Positions 1-7,866 of a stretch of 45,468 nucleotides of DNA are shown here, in pieces. The position numbers and the translations under genes were made by a program. The stretch lies in contig JAFTMS010000025.1 of assembly GCA_017452265.1 (NCBI GenBank), positions 1 to 45,468 of the forward strand, in the 5' to 3' direction. Position 1 is the stretch's first letter, and every line of letters starts with the position of its first letter. Under the pieces are notes generated by a model. The model was not told the DNA's origin. It saw only the letters and a list, made by a program, of their open reading frames with translations, and searched no databases. The stretch comes from Bacteroidales bacterium. Lineage in GTDB: Bacteria; Bacteroidota; Bacteroidia; Bacteroidales; UBA932.

Positions 1-1
1 G

Positions 2-1546
2 TTGTACCCGATAGGAATACAGAATTTTGATGATTTGAGAAGAAACGATTTTGTGTATGTGGACAAGACACACCACATACATCGTTTAGCTTCTACAGGA
101 AAATACTACTTCCTCAGCCGTCCACGCAGGTTCGGCAAGAGTCTTCTTGTGTCCACTATGGAGGCATATTTCAAGGGCAGGAAGGAACTTTTCAAAGGTC
201 TCGCCATGGAGGGTCTGGAGAAGGATTGGATTGAGTATCCTGTACTACATCTGGATCTGAACGGCAGCAAATACCTGGAGCCCGATGATCTGGATGTGAC
301 TTTGAGTATGCATCTTGACCGTTGGGAATCGGAGTATGGCATCACTTCCCGGTACAGCAAGCTCTCTGCAAGATTTCAGAATATCATTGACGGCATATAT
401 GACAAGACCGGCCCAAAGGTAGTCATCCTTATAGATGAATATGACAAACCTATTGTCGATAACCTTGTAAACCCTGCCCTTGCCGACTATTACAAAAATG
501 TACTTCAGGGATTCTATAGCGTGATGAAGGCAAAGGACGGAAAGATTCGCTTCGGTTTCCTGACAGGTGTATCTAAGATTGGCAAATTGAGTGTATTCAG
601 TGGACTGAATAACCTTACTGATATTTCTATGGAAAATGAATATTCCGACATTTGCGGAATATCCGAGAGCGACCTGCACAAACATTTTTATGAAAGTGTC
701 ACTGAATTAGCGGATGCAAATCGGCTAAGCATAGATGAATGCTACGGGAAACTGAAGGACATGTACGACGGCTATCATTTCTCGGAAGATTCTGACGGGA
801 TGTATAATCCATTCAGTATATTGAACACATTACGCTCCAAGAAATTCAAGGAATACTGGTTTGAAACAGGCACGCCGACAATGCTGGTGAATGTAATGAA
901 ACAGACCTCATTCGATGTAACGACTTTGTCTGACAATGTCGTGGTCTCGGCTGAGGACCTCAACGGCATGCAGGACATCATAAACAGACCGGTGCCACTG
1001 TTCTTTCAGACAGGCTATCTGACCATAAAGGACTACGACCGGGAATTCAACGAATATACTCTCGGTTTTCCGAACGATGAGGTCAAGAACGGATTCCTGA
1101 GATTCATATATTCGTATTATGTGCCTGTAAATCCGGCCGAAGGAAACACCACCACGAGCAAGCTCACGCGAGCGCTCAGAGCAGGTGATCCAAATACATT
1201 CATGAAAATACTGGAAGCCCTGTTCGCCAACACCACATACCAGATTCAGGGCGACTCGGAAAAGAACTTCCAGTATGCGATGTACATCATAATCGAACTG
1301 CTGGGAGAATATGTGCAGGCCGAACGAAGCACCAGCAACGGCAGAATCGACCTGCTGCTTCAGACGAAGGACTACATCTACATAGTCGAACTGAAGATTG
1401 ACAACACGGCAGACGCGGCATTGCAGCAGATCAAGGAAAAGGGCTATGCAAAGCCTTTCGCAGACGATCCGAGAAAGATCTTCAAGATTGGCGTAAGCTT
1501 CTCAACCGAGAACAGACGGATTGAAGATTGGAAAGTCATTGAGTAG
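2..1546 (+). CDS. AAA-ATPase-like protein with C-terminal PD-(D/E)XK nuclease domain (5' truncated)
   Basis: The reading frame is open at the left edge. The first visible residues (YPIGIQ...DFVYVDKT) match the usual N-terminal region of this family, so a few residues including the true start lie outside the window; the TTG at position 2 is unlikely to be the start. A Walker A-type motif RPRRFGKS lies near residue 40 and a Walker B-type IDEYDKP near 144. The C-terminus carries a PD-(D/E)XK-like core, D in GRIDLLL near 450 and ELK near 463. Such proteins (AAA-ATPase-like domain plus DUF1703-type nuclease) occur in many paralogous copies in Bacteroidales genomes. Their role is not established; links to mobile DNA or defence have been proposed for related nucleases. 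It is convergent with the esterase gene, 43 bases away. Family call firm, function unknown. Confidence 0.88.
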   Translation: MYPIGIQNFDDLRRNDFVYVDKTHHIHRLASTGKYYFLSRPRRFGKSLLVSTMEAYFKGRKELFKGLAMEGLEKDWIEYPVLHLDLNGSKYLEPDDLDVTLSMHLDRWESEYGITSRYSKLSARFQNIIDGIYDKTGPKVVILIDEYDKPIVDNLVNPALADYYKNVLQGFYSVMKAKDGKIRFGFLTGVSKIGKLSVFSGLNNLTDISMENEYSDICGISESDLHKHFYESVTELADANRLSIDECYGKLKDMYDGYHFSEDSDGMYNPFSILNTLRSKKFKEYWFETGTPTMLVNVMKQTSFDVTTLSDNVVVSAEDLNGMQDIINRPVPLFFQTGYLTIKDYDREFNEYTLGFPNDEVKNGFLRFIYSYYVPVNPAEGNTTTSKLTRALRAGDPNTFMKILEALFANTTYQIQGDSEKNFQYAMYIIIELLGEYVQAERSTSNGRIDLLLQTKDYIYIVELKIDNTADAALQQIKEKGYAKPFADDPRKIFKIGVSFSTENRRIEDWKVIE

Positions 1547-1589
1547 GCATATCGGCAATTTTTCGCAATGATCAGACGATTAAGTTTCG

Positions 1590-2390
1590 CTATGGCAGGC
1601 GCTTCTTGATGTACTTCAGCAGAAGGAGGTGGGCAGGTTCGGCCATGTCGCCGTGGCCGAAGCCGTCCAGTTCGTGGAATATTATGTCCTTGTGACCGTT
1701 CAGGCGGAGCATTCTGGCAAAATATGCGGTCTCTTCATAGCGGCCGAAGAGTTCCATCTCGCGGTCTCCCGATATGATGTACATTGGGGCGGCGTCGCCA
1801 CGGACATGATAGAGCGGAGCGAGGCTGTCGATAGTCGGAGTGAGGTCGGACAGTCCCTGCTTGCGGCGCTGGGCGAAATGGGTGATGACCTGTCCGCTGT
1901 ACGGAACCGCCGCAGCAATCTGCTTGTCGGGATCGATACCGTATTTCGCCAGATAATGCTTGTCCAAAGTCAGCATATTCACGAGATAACCGCCTGCAGA
2001 ATGGCCCGCAAGGAATATCTTCGACAGGTCTCCGCCGTATCTTTCAATATTTTCAAACACCCAGGCGACAGAAGCGGCAGCATCGTCAATCGTTTCCGGA
2101 AGCGACACCTCCGAGACGAAACGGTAGCCGACTCCGACCACAACCGCTCCGTCACGCAGAAGGGCTTCCGGCACATGCCTCCAGCCCGACGTCAGTCCCC
2201 CGCTGTGGAACCAGACGATGACAGGCCTTGCCTCGCCGCCCTTCTCATATGCGACATCAAGCCGGCACATCTTCTCCGTATACGCATCAGGAGCTCCTTT
2301 GTAAAGAATTTCCTTATCATATTCATATTCACGTGCAGAAAGCGCTCCAGCCATGACCAGAGCCACTAAAAATATAATCATCCTTTTCAT
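1590..2390 (-). CDS. Secreted alpha/beta hydrolase (carboxylesterase-like)
   Basis: 266 residues. The first 19 form a Sec signal peptide ending at LSA, so the enzyme is periplasmic or secreted. The fold is alpha/beta hydrolase of the BD-FAE/hormone-sensitive-lipase type: oxyanion-hole segment WFHSGG near 60-65, nucleophile elbow GHSAG with Ser131, probable acid Asp209 in SGDRE and His246 in GFGHGD. Related enzymes hydrolyse small acyl esters, including acetylated sugars; the substrate here cannot be read from sequence. It begins 6 bases after the stop of the upstream M28 peptidase gene and is almost certainly co-transcribed with it. All triad residues are present, so it should be active. Confidence 0.88.
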   Translation of the reverse strand: MKRMIIFLVALVMAGALSAREYEYDKEILYKGAPDAYTEKMCRLDVAYEKGGEARPVIVWFHSGGLTSGWRHVPEALLRDGAVVVGVGYRFVSEVSLPETIDDAAASVAWVFENIERYGGDLSKIFLAGHSAGGYLVNMLTLDKHYLAKYGIDPDKQIAAAVPYSGQVITHFAQRRKQGLSDLTPTIDSLAPLYHVRGDAAPMYIISGDREMELFGRYEETAYFARMLRLNGHKDIIFHELDGFGHGDMAEPAHLLLLKYIKKRLP

Positions 2391-2396
2391 GGCAAA

Positions 2397-4124
2397 TTAC
2401 TGTTTTCTTCTTGAAGTCTGTATCATATAAAGGTCGGAAAGCGGAATAAGGACCATCAGGTCACAGAATGCCAGCATTGCGACAGCTCCGAATGCTCCTA
2501 TCGTGAGTGCCATTGCAAGAGCCCACAGGAAGGAGAACGCATGAAGGAGGATAAGGGCAATGGCAGCAATAAGCCACAGACGGAGCGACGTCATGTGGTA
2601 CAGAAGCATTGCGACCGTCGCGCAAAGAAGCGGAATCATGAACATGAGGTTCTCACCAAGAGCAAATATGAGCACTGCACTGAGGACAAACATCAGGAAC
2701 AGAGTACCGTAGAGGGTCACATAGGCATATTTCGAAGCTGCATTGACTGCTGCACTGGCCCTCATTGAGCCGGAAACTGCCCGGACTGCCTTCTTTCTGA
2801 ACATTACATAGACTGCAACGCAGACAACCGCGAGAAGAACGGAGGAAGCTATCATCGCGACATTGTCGAACGGTATTCCGACCACAATGCCGAAAGGCTT
2901 GAACTTCGCTCCGGCGATCGCTGCACAGACATATGATACAAGCTCACCGAGCGCGAGTACACCGACAGCCATGCAGAGCACAACGACAGACTTCTTCAAA
3001 GCCGCTCCAAGCTTCACTCTGCCACGTATCACCTCAAATGCAAAGACCAGCAGGAAAAGAATGAAGAGGATAATGTTCAGAATGAGATACTGCGTCTTCG
3101 TGAAGTTGAAGAGTCCGAGGAGCGGAACCGTAAAATTAGTCGTATCATCGTCTGCCTCAAGGTATTCCTTATCAGCATATACTTCATTGGTCAGATATTC
3201 CATCGTAACCGGAAGCACCTGGGCACCGTAATGCTGGATGGTCTTCTCGCTGATGTTGCTGAAGTTGTCGAGATCCGTATGATAATGGTTTATATCGGCT
3301 ATGGCAGAGAAGTTCATGCCGGGGAGCTCATCCTTTACGATGGTGAAGTCCGTGAAGTTCGGCATGAAGCTGTAGACCACTGTAGTGAGTGAATATGTAT
3401 ACGGATACTTTGCCTTGCCATAAAGCTCCATCACTTTTGCATTTCCAGGGCAAGTCTCGAAAAGGAGGGAAGGTCCCCAAGGACCACGGGCTTCGATATT
3501 CAGGACAAGACCCACATTGTCAAACACTTCGCGGTTGTTTTCCCATATCGCCGACATACCCATCATGCCCACTTCCTCAGCATCGGTGAACAGGACCTTT
3601 ATTCCCTGCTTCCAGTCCGGACGCTGCTTCAGAGCCTGAGATACGGTCTCGAGAATGACGCCGACACCATAGCCGTCGTCCGCCGCGCCATATGACCACA
3701 CAGTATCCTGCTTAGGCATCGGCTGCGAATATCTCGAGTCGTAATGTGCCACAAGCATCATGTATGTGTCTTCGTCTGAAGCGTCAAGAGGCGGGAACTC
3801 TGCAAGAACATCATAAGCATCAAAGGTATAGACCACATGCTTGTTCTTAGGGCCGACCAGAGAATCATACCTGAAGACCTGAACCGTATCCGCGCCGAGT
3901 CCGGAAAGCCTCTGCACAAGATACTCACGTACGGCTGCCCTTTCCTCAAGCTGAGCCACAGAATGATGCTCCTTTGAAATCACTTCGATGTCCTTGGCCA
4001 CACGGGCAGCGGAAAAGCCTTCCGCATCAGCAGGCTGAGCCTTTGGAAGCGTCCACAGTCCATATGCCAGAAGGGCGGCAAAGACGGTTGTGACCGCAAG
4101 AATCAATGGTCTGAATCTATTCAT
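2397..4124 (-). CDS. M28 family zinc aminopeptidase with C-terminal multi-pass membrane domain
   Basis: 575 residues. An N-terminal hydrophobic segment (residues 7-25) is followed by an extracytoplasmic M28 domain. The metal ligands look intact: His127 in VAHYDS, Asp149 in GAADDG, the Glu pair 183-184 in DAEEVG, Glu211 in LNIEARG and His282 in NHYHTD. From about residue 340 there are roughly eight hydrophobic helices, an arrangement like the Fxna/ERMP1-type M28 peptidases. It probably trims peptides at the periplasmic face of the inner membrane. It is the first gene of a two-gene operon with the esterase; a TAnnTTTG element lies 39 bases upstream. The family assignment is sound, the substrate unknown. 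Confidence 0.9.
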   Translation of the reverse strand: MNRFRPLILAVTTVFAALLAYGLWTLPKAQPADAEGFSAARVAKDIEVISKEHHSVAQLEERAAVREYLVQRLSGLGADTVQVFRYDSLVGPKNKHVVYTFDAYDVLAEFPPLDASDEDTYMMLVAHYDSRYSQPMPKQDTVWSYGAADDGYGVGVILETVSQALKQRPDWKQGIKVLFTDAEEVGMMGMSAIWENNREVFDNVGLVLNIEARGPWGPSLLFETCPGNAKVMELYGKAKYPYTYSLTTVVYSFMPNFTDFTIVKDELPGMNFSAIADINHYHTDLDNFSNISEKTIQHYGAQVLPVTMEYLTNEVYADKEYLEADDDTTNFTVPLLGLFNFTKTQYLILNIILFILFLLVFAFEVIRGRVKLGAALKKSVVVLCMAVGVLALGELVSYVCAAIAGAKFKPFGIVVGIPFDNVAMIASSVLLAVVCVAVYVMFRKKAVRAVSGSMRASAAVNAASKYAYVTLYGTLFLMFVLSAVLIFALGENLMFMIPLLCATVAMLLYHMTSLRLWLIAAIALILLHAFSFLWALAMALTIGAFGAVAMLAFCDLMVLIPLSDLYMIQTSRRKQ

Positions 4125-4162
4125 ATAAACAGGTTTTAATATATTTCATTGCGAATAACCTG

Positions 4163-4170
4163 CAAATATA
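4163..4170 (-). promoter_or_regulatory. Putative -7 promoter element for the M28 peptidase-esterase operon
   Basis: On the minus strand this reads TATATTTG, matching the Bacteroidota -7 consensus TAnnTTTG. It lies just beyond the upstream terminator and 39 bases before the peptidase start. No good -33 TTG was found at the expected distance. Confidence 0.5.
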
Positions 4171-4172
4171 TG

Positions 4173-4205
4173 AAAAAAGTGCAGATGATTATACACCACC
4201 TGCAC
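4173..4205 (-). terminator. Rho-independent terminator of the kduI-DUF4861 transcript
   Basis: On the minus strand an 11-base-pair stem (outer part GTGCAG/CTGCAC, inner part with some G-U pairs) closes a 5-base loop and is followed directly by TTTTTT. It starts 22 bases after the DUF4861 stop, so it ends that operon and separates it from the peptidase operon. Confidence 0.85.
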
Positions 4206-4227
4206 GTTCGTATATATCTTTAAACGA

Positions 4228-5397
4228 TTATTTTCCTGCTTCGACCTTGAGAGGATTGGATTTTGAGTATGCGAAATCCTTGACGAGCCGAATCCATGCT
4301 TCGGGGCTTTCGATGCCGCCCTGGCTCCATCCGGAACCTGTCCATACTGTTATCGGCTTGCCGGATGCCTCCTTCGTGATGATGGCAGCATGGCCTGAGG
4401 CCTCCCCGGCTACGGTTCCGACTCCCTTTATCGGGTTGTCTGCAAGCTCTGCAGCATCATAGACAAGAGCTATCGAGATGTTGCCGTCCACATCAGGCTG
4501 CTTTGAATCCGAAGCCTTTTCCGTGAATGCAATCCAGTTTTCCCCATCCTCACGGGCAAGAACATCATGCTGTATAGCACCAAGCACGACATTAAGGGAA
4601 TCAGTATCATGACCGACAGGATGAAAAGCCGTGACAGACTTCACGAAATGTGAATTGGCGTCAAGCTCCAGCACACGTGATGCCGAATATTTCACTCCGT
4701 CCACATCGAAGGCGTCATATGTAAAGAGAGCCTTCGTGCGCACCGGACCGTCGCAGATGTGGCGGAATGAAGCCCAGTTGTCCCCTATCACGAACTTCTC
4801 ATTGCAGCTCGAATACGGGACAAGCGCACCGCCTCCGAGCGTAGCACCGACCTTATAGCAGTCCATTCCCTCACCGTAATTGTGATGATAGTCACGCTTT
4901 GCGAACCACACGTCGATGATAAGCCTGTCGGTACATTTCACCCATATGTCCGAGCCGAATGTCCTCGGGGACTCAAGGGCGGGCCCATATATACGTCCTG
5001 CTATGATATTGTTCTCATAGGCATAGTCATCCTTGCGTTCAGGGACATGGCGGCTGTATGCCTGCACGGGATACGCCTCGCGCTCCCCTGCCCTGACGCT
5101 GTACACAGCCTTTTTGCCGGCACCCACCGTCGCCTGAAACAGCAGGACAGCAGTTCCGTCCTCTTCCTGATACACCTGGGAAGGAATCTGCGTGCCGGCC
5201 TCATCGGTGACCACGACATTTTCCGCAGTCAAGGCCTTGTCGGCATCCTGAAGAGTCTTGAAGCACAGCTCTACGGTCTCGTTTTCACGTGCGAGGGTGC
5301 TGTCGTTTGTCACGGTTATCTTCTGCCCCGTGCCTGCACATGAAGCGAAAATGGCCATCAGGGATGCTGTGGCCAATATTCTTGTCAGATCTGTCAT
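4228..5397 (-). CDS. DUF4861 family lipoprotein, uronate-associated
   Basis: 389 residues. It begins with a lipoprotein signal peptide whose lipobox FASC puts the lipidated cysteine at position 20, so the mature protein is membrane-anchored outside the cytoplasm. The remainder looks like the DUF4861 family of Bacteroidota, predicted beta-rich, with no motif I can identify as catalytic. The gene starts 2 bases after the kduI stop, so the two are translationally close and share the kduI promoter. DUF4861 proteins are commonly found beside kduI and polysaccharide-lyase genes, which suggests a role in handling unsaturated uronate oligosaccharides. That role is inference from context; no biochemical function is established to my knowledge. 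Confidence 0.8.
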   Translation of the reverse strand: MTDLTRILATASLMAIFASCAGTGQKITVTNDSTLARENETVELCFKTLQDADKALTAENVVVTDEAGTQIPSQVYQEEDGTAVLLFQATVGAGKKAVYSVRAGEREAYPVQAYSRHVPERKDDYAYENNIIAGRIYGPALESPRTFGSDIWVKCTDRLIIDVWFAKRDYHHNYGEGMDCYKVGATLGGGALVPYSSCNEKFVIGDNWASFRHICDGPVRTKALFTYDAFDVDGVKYSASRVLELDANSHFVKSVTAFHPVGHDTDSLNVVLGAIQHDVLAREDGENWIAFTEKASDSKQPDVDGNISIALVYDAAELADNPIKGVGTVAGEASGHAAIITKEASGKPITVWTGSGWSQGGIESPEAWIRLVKDFAYSKSNPLKVEAGK

Positions 5398-5399
5398 GG

Positions 5400-6242
5400 T
5401 TACTTGAGGTTCACTGTTGCACAGCCGTCCATGTCGTTATAGTCGAGGTTCTCGCCGCACATCGCCCAGATGAACGTATAGTTCTTTGTCGCGCACGCGG
5501 AGTGGATGCTCCATTCAGGCGAAATCACGGCCTGCTCGTTCTTCATCCAGATGTGGCGTGTCTCGTCCGTCTGGCCCATGAAGTGACATACAGCCTGATC
5601 CTCAGGAAGTTCGAAATAGAAGTACACTTCCATGCGGCGCTCATGGGTGTGGGCCGGCATAGTGTTCCAGGTGCTGCCCGGCTGAAGCTCCGTCATGCCC
5701 ATCTGAAGCTGACATGTCGGTACGACCTCCTTCACAAGCATCCTGTTGATGATCCTGTGGTTGCTTTCCTCGAGGGTTCCAAGCTCCATCTTCACAGCAT
5801 CCTCACGAGTTGTAAGATGATCAGGATAAGTGCAGTGCGCCGGCGAAGAGCAGAAATAGAACTTTGCCGGATCTGCAGGATCCAGGCTCTCGAACGTCAC
5901 CTTCCTGTCGCCACGTCCGAGATAAAGGGCTTCCTTATAGTCCATCGGATACACCTCATCATCTGCCTTGACGAATCCCTTTCCGCCGACATTGAAGATA
6001 CCCATCTCACGACGTCCGAGGAAATATCCGTTCCTCAGGATGTCTATCGGCTGGAGTTCCACCACCTCATTTACAGGCATAACTCCACCGGCAATCATCC
6101 TGTCATGCATTGTATATACCACATTCACCTCGTCAGCCGTGAACACCTTTTCAATGAGGTAGTGCTCACGGAGCTGTGCCGTGTCATAATGTTTGGCATC
6201 CTGCGGATGGGACGCATATCTTACTTCGCTGTTTGTTTTCAT
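5400..6242 (-). CDS. kduI: 5-dehydro-4-deoxy-D-glucuronate isomerase KduI
   Basis: 280 residues from the chosen ATG at 6242, the normal length for KduI. The frame remains open upstream to 6299, but that extension runs through the leader hairpin and lacks family similarity. KduI converts 5-keto-4-deoxyuronate (4-deoxy-L-threo-5-hexosulose uronate, from unsaturated uronates released by lyases) to 3-deoxy-D-glycero-2,5-hexodiulosonate in the cytoplasm. The zinc-binding cupin motif is visible: His198, His200 and Glu205 in the segment AHTHERRMEVYFYF. The next enzyme, KduD, is not in the window. It has its own promoter and operator downstream of uxaA and is followed after 2 bases by the DUF4861 gene. 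Confidence 0.97.
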   Translation of the reverse strand: MKTNSEVRYASHPQDAKHYDTAQLREHYLIEKVFTADEVNVVYTMHDRMIAGGVMPVNEVVELQPIDILRNGYFLGRREMGIFNVGGKGFVKADDEVYPMDYKEALYLGRGDRKVTFESLDPADPAKFYFCSSPAHCTYPDHLTTREDAVKMELGTLEESNHRIINRMLVKEVVPTCQLQMGMTELQPGSTWNTMPAHTHERRMEVYFYFELPEDQAVCHFMGQTDETRHIWMKNEQAVISPEWSIHSACATKNYTFIWAMCGENLDYNDMDGCATVNLK

Positions 6243-6266
6243 ATGATAAGACGTTTTTATGTGTTT

Positions 6267-6305
6267 CAAAAAGGGCCTGATGCCAAGGTTTCCTCGCATC
6301 AGGCC
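6267..6305 (-). terminator. Terminator-like hairpin between the kduI promoter and kduI
   Basis: A perfect 10-base-pair stem (GGCCTGATGC with GCATCAGGCC, inner loop able to pair AGG with CCT) is followed on the minus strand by CTTTTTG. It ends 25 bases before the kduI start, yet begins only a few bases after the predicted kduI transcription start. It may terminate uxaBA read-through, attenuate kduI, or stabilise the kduI 5' end. Confidence 0.7.
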
Positions 6306-6306
6306 T

Positions 6307-6338
6307 CAAAATTAGGGAATATTTCCGTCATGGGCAAA
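6307..6338 (-). promoter_or_regulatory. Predicted promoter of kduI-DUF4861
   Basis: Minus strand: -33 element TTTG (6335-6338), 20-base spacer, -7 element TAATTTTG (6307-6314). This fits the Bacteroidota consensus TTTG-N19-21-TAnnTTTG. It lies between the uxaA stop and the leader hairpin. Confidence 0.75.
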
Positions 6339-6347
6339 TATTTCCGT
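6318..6347. repeat. Two direct copies of AATATTTCCGT, 19 bases apart
   Basis: The 11-mer AATATTTCCGT occurs at 6318-6328 and 6337-6347. The copies flank the -33 region of the kduI promoter and are two helical turns apart. The second copy overlaps the left arm of the operator-like palindrome at 6341-6362. Confidence 0.6.
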
Positions 6348-6362
6348 GTACGGTAACGGGAT
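6341..6362. promoter_or_regulatory. Operator-like site upstream of kduI (LacI-type half-site)
   Basis: The left half TTTCCGTGTAC is identical to the left half of the palindrome at 9452-9473. The right half GGTAACGGGAT is degenerate. It has a central CG like LacI-family operators and sits immediately upstream of the kduI -33 element. Confidence 0.55.
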
Positions 6363-6370
6363 TTGACGGT

Positions 6371-7864
6371 CTAAAGAGTCACTCCGGACTTGAATATCGC
6401 TATCTCGCTGTATCCCGATTTCTCGTTGTTCACCTGCGCGCCCGATGCGACGGAGAGAACAAAGTCTATGAAATCCTCATCAACTTCCGCAACGGGCCTT
6501 CCGTCAACTATCTCACCGGCATTGAAATCTATCCAGCGAGGCTTGTCTGCGGCAAGGGTGCTGTTTGTGGAAATCTTGGCTGTCGGGACGAAAGTACCGA
6601 AAGGAGTTCCACGGCCGGTCGTGAAAAGGACAATCTGACATCCTGCCGCCGCGAGAGCCGTTGAAGCCACAAGGTCGTTTCCCGGAGCGCTGAGCAGGTT
6701 CAGCCCCTTTGTCCTGAGCCTGTCACCATACAGCAGGACATCACGCACAATGGAATTTCCGGACTTCTGAGTGCATCCGAGCGACTTTTCCTCGAGGGTG
6801 GATATTCCGCCGGCCTTGTTGCCGGGTGACGGATTCTCGTACACAGGCTGGTCGTTCTTCATGAAATACTCCTTGAAGTCGTTTATCAGATGTACCGTGC
6901 GGTCAAAAGTGGCCTCGTCCTGGCAGCGTGACATCAGTATGGTCTCGGCACCGAACATCTCCGGCACCTCGGTCAGCACGGTCGTGCCTCCCTGCGCCAC
7001 AATCCAGTCCGAGAAGCGTCCAAGAAGCGGGTTTGCAGTGATGCCTGAAAAGCCGTCAGAACCGCCGCATTTCAATCCCACCTTCAGTTCGCTCACAGGC
7101 ACATCCTCACGCCTGTCCTCCTTCGCCACATCTGCGATTTCACGAAGCAGTCCGAGTCCGTATTCCACCTCATCGCCCTGGATCTTCTGAGACTCCATGA
7201 ACTTCACGCGCTTTTCATCCACTTCTCCGACAAGTTCCCGGAAGGCTCCCAGCTGATTGTTTTCGCATCCGAGGGCCACCACAAGCACTCCTGCGGCATT
7301 CGGATGATGCACCATATCCGCGAGAATCTTCCTCGTGTTCTCATGGTCTCCGCCAAGCTGCGAGCATCCGTAGTTGTGCGGAAAGGCAATGACCTTCTCC
7401 ACTCCCGGATATGACGCAAGCTCCGCCTCGAAGCGCTTCTGAATGTTCTGAGCCACACCGTTCACGCAGCCGACAGTCGGGATGATCCAAAGCTCGTTGC
7501 GTATGCCTGCACGACCGTCGGCGCGGCGGTATCCCTTGAAGAATGCCTTCTCCGAAGCAGGGACGATTTCCGTCAGTTCCGGTCTATAGGTATATTCGAG
7601 AAGGCCTTCGAGATTGGTCTTCAAGACATTATGATCGATCAAGCCACCCTGCGGAACAGCCTTCAGGACATGCCCTATCGGGAAGCCGTACTTGATCACA
7701 TCCTCTCCTTCCGCAATATCACACAGGGCCATCTTATGCCCGGCCGGAATCCTTTCCAGAGCCGTCACCTGTACACCATCGATGCCGAAGCAGCCCCCTG
7801 CCTCGACATCGTGTATCGCTACCGCCACATTGTCGGCGGGGTTTATCCTTATGAAATCTGCCAT
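6371..7864 (-). CDS. uxaA: Altronate dehydratase UxaA
   Basis: 497 residues, full length for the UxaA/GarD family. It dehydrates D-altronate to 2-keto-3-deoxy-D-gluconate in the cytoplasm, the third step of galacturonate breakdown. A short N-terminal SAF-like domain (about residues 1-95) is followed by the large dehydratase domain, with family segments such as HNYGCSQLGGDHENT, LKCGGSDGFSGI, EKSLGCTQKSGNS and FTTGRGTPFGTF. The conserved cysteines in these segments, typical of the iron-dependent family, are present. It starts 2 bases after the uxaB stop and is co-transcribed with it from the divergent promoter region near 9440. GarD (galactarate) specificity is less likely given the uxaB-uxaC neighbours. 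Confidence 0.96.
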   Translation of the reverse strand: MADFIRINPADNVAVAIHDVEAGGCFGIDGVQVTALERIPAGHKMALCDIAEGEDVIKYGFPIGHVLKAVPQGGLIDHNVLKTNLEGLLEYTYRPELTEIVPASEKAFFKGYRRADGRAGIRNELWIIPTVGCVNGVAQNIQKRFEAELASYPGVEKVIAFPHNYGCSQLGGDHENTRKILADMVHHPNAAGVLVVALGCENNQLGAFRELVGEVDEKRVKFMESQKIQGDEVEYGLGLLREIADVAKEDRREDVPVSELKVGLKCGGSDGFSGITANPLLGRFSDWIVAQGGTTVLTEVPEMFGAETILMSRCQDEATFDRTVHLINDFKEYFMKNDQPVYENPSPGNKAGGISTLEEKSLGCTQKSGNSIVRDVLLYGDRLRTKGLNLLSAPGNDLVASTALAAAGCQIVLFTTGRGTPFGTFVPTAKISTNSTLAADKPRWIDFNAGEIVDGRPVAEVDEDFIDFVLSVASGAQVNNEKSGYSEIAIFKSGVTL

Positions 7865-7866
7865 AT

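Noticed and set aside
2-4. TTG at position 2 as the true start of the AAA/nuclease gene
   Set aside because: The family normally begins several residues earlier, so the frame is simply cut by the window edge.
5289-6356. Plus-strand ORF of 355 codons opposite kduI
   Set aside because: It lies antisense to a certain kduI and DUF4861 start, and its translation has no recognisable family. A shadow of high-GC coding sequence.
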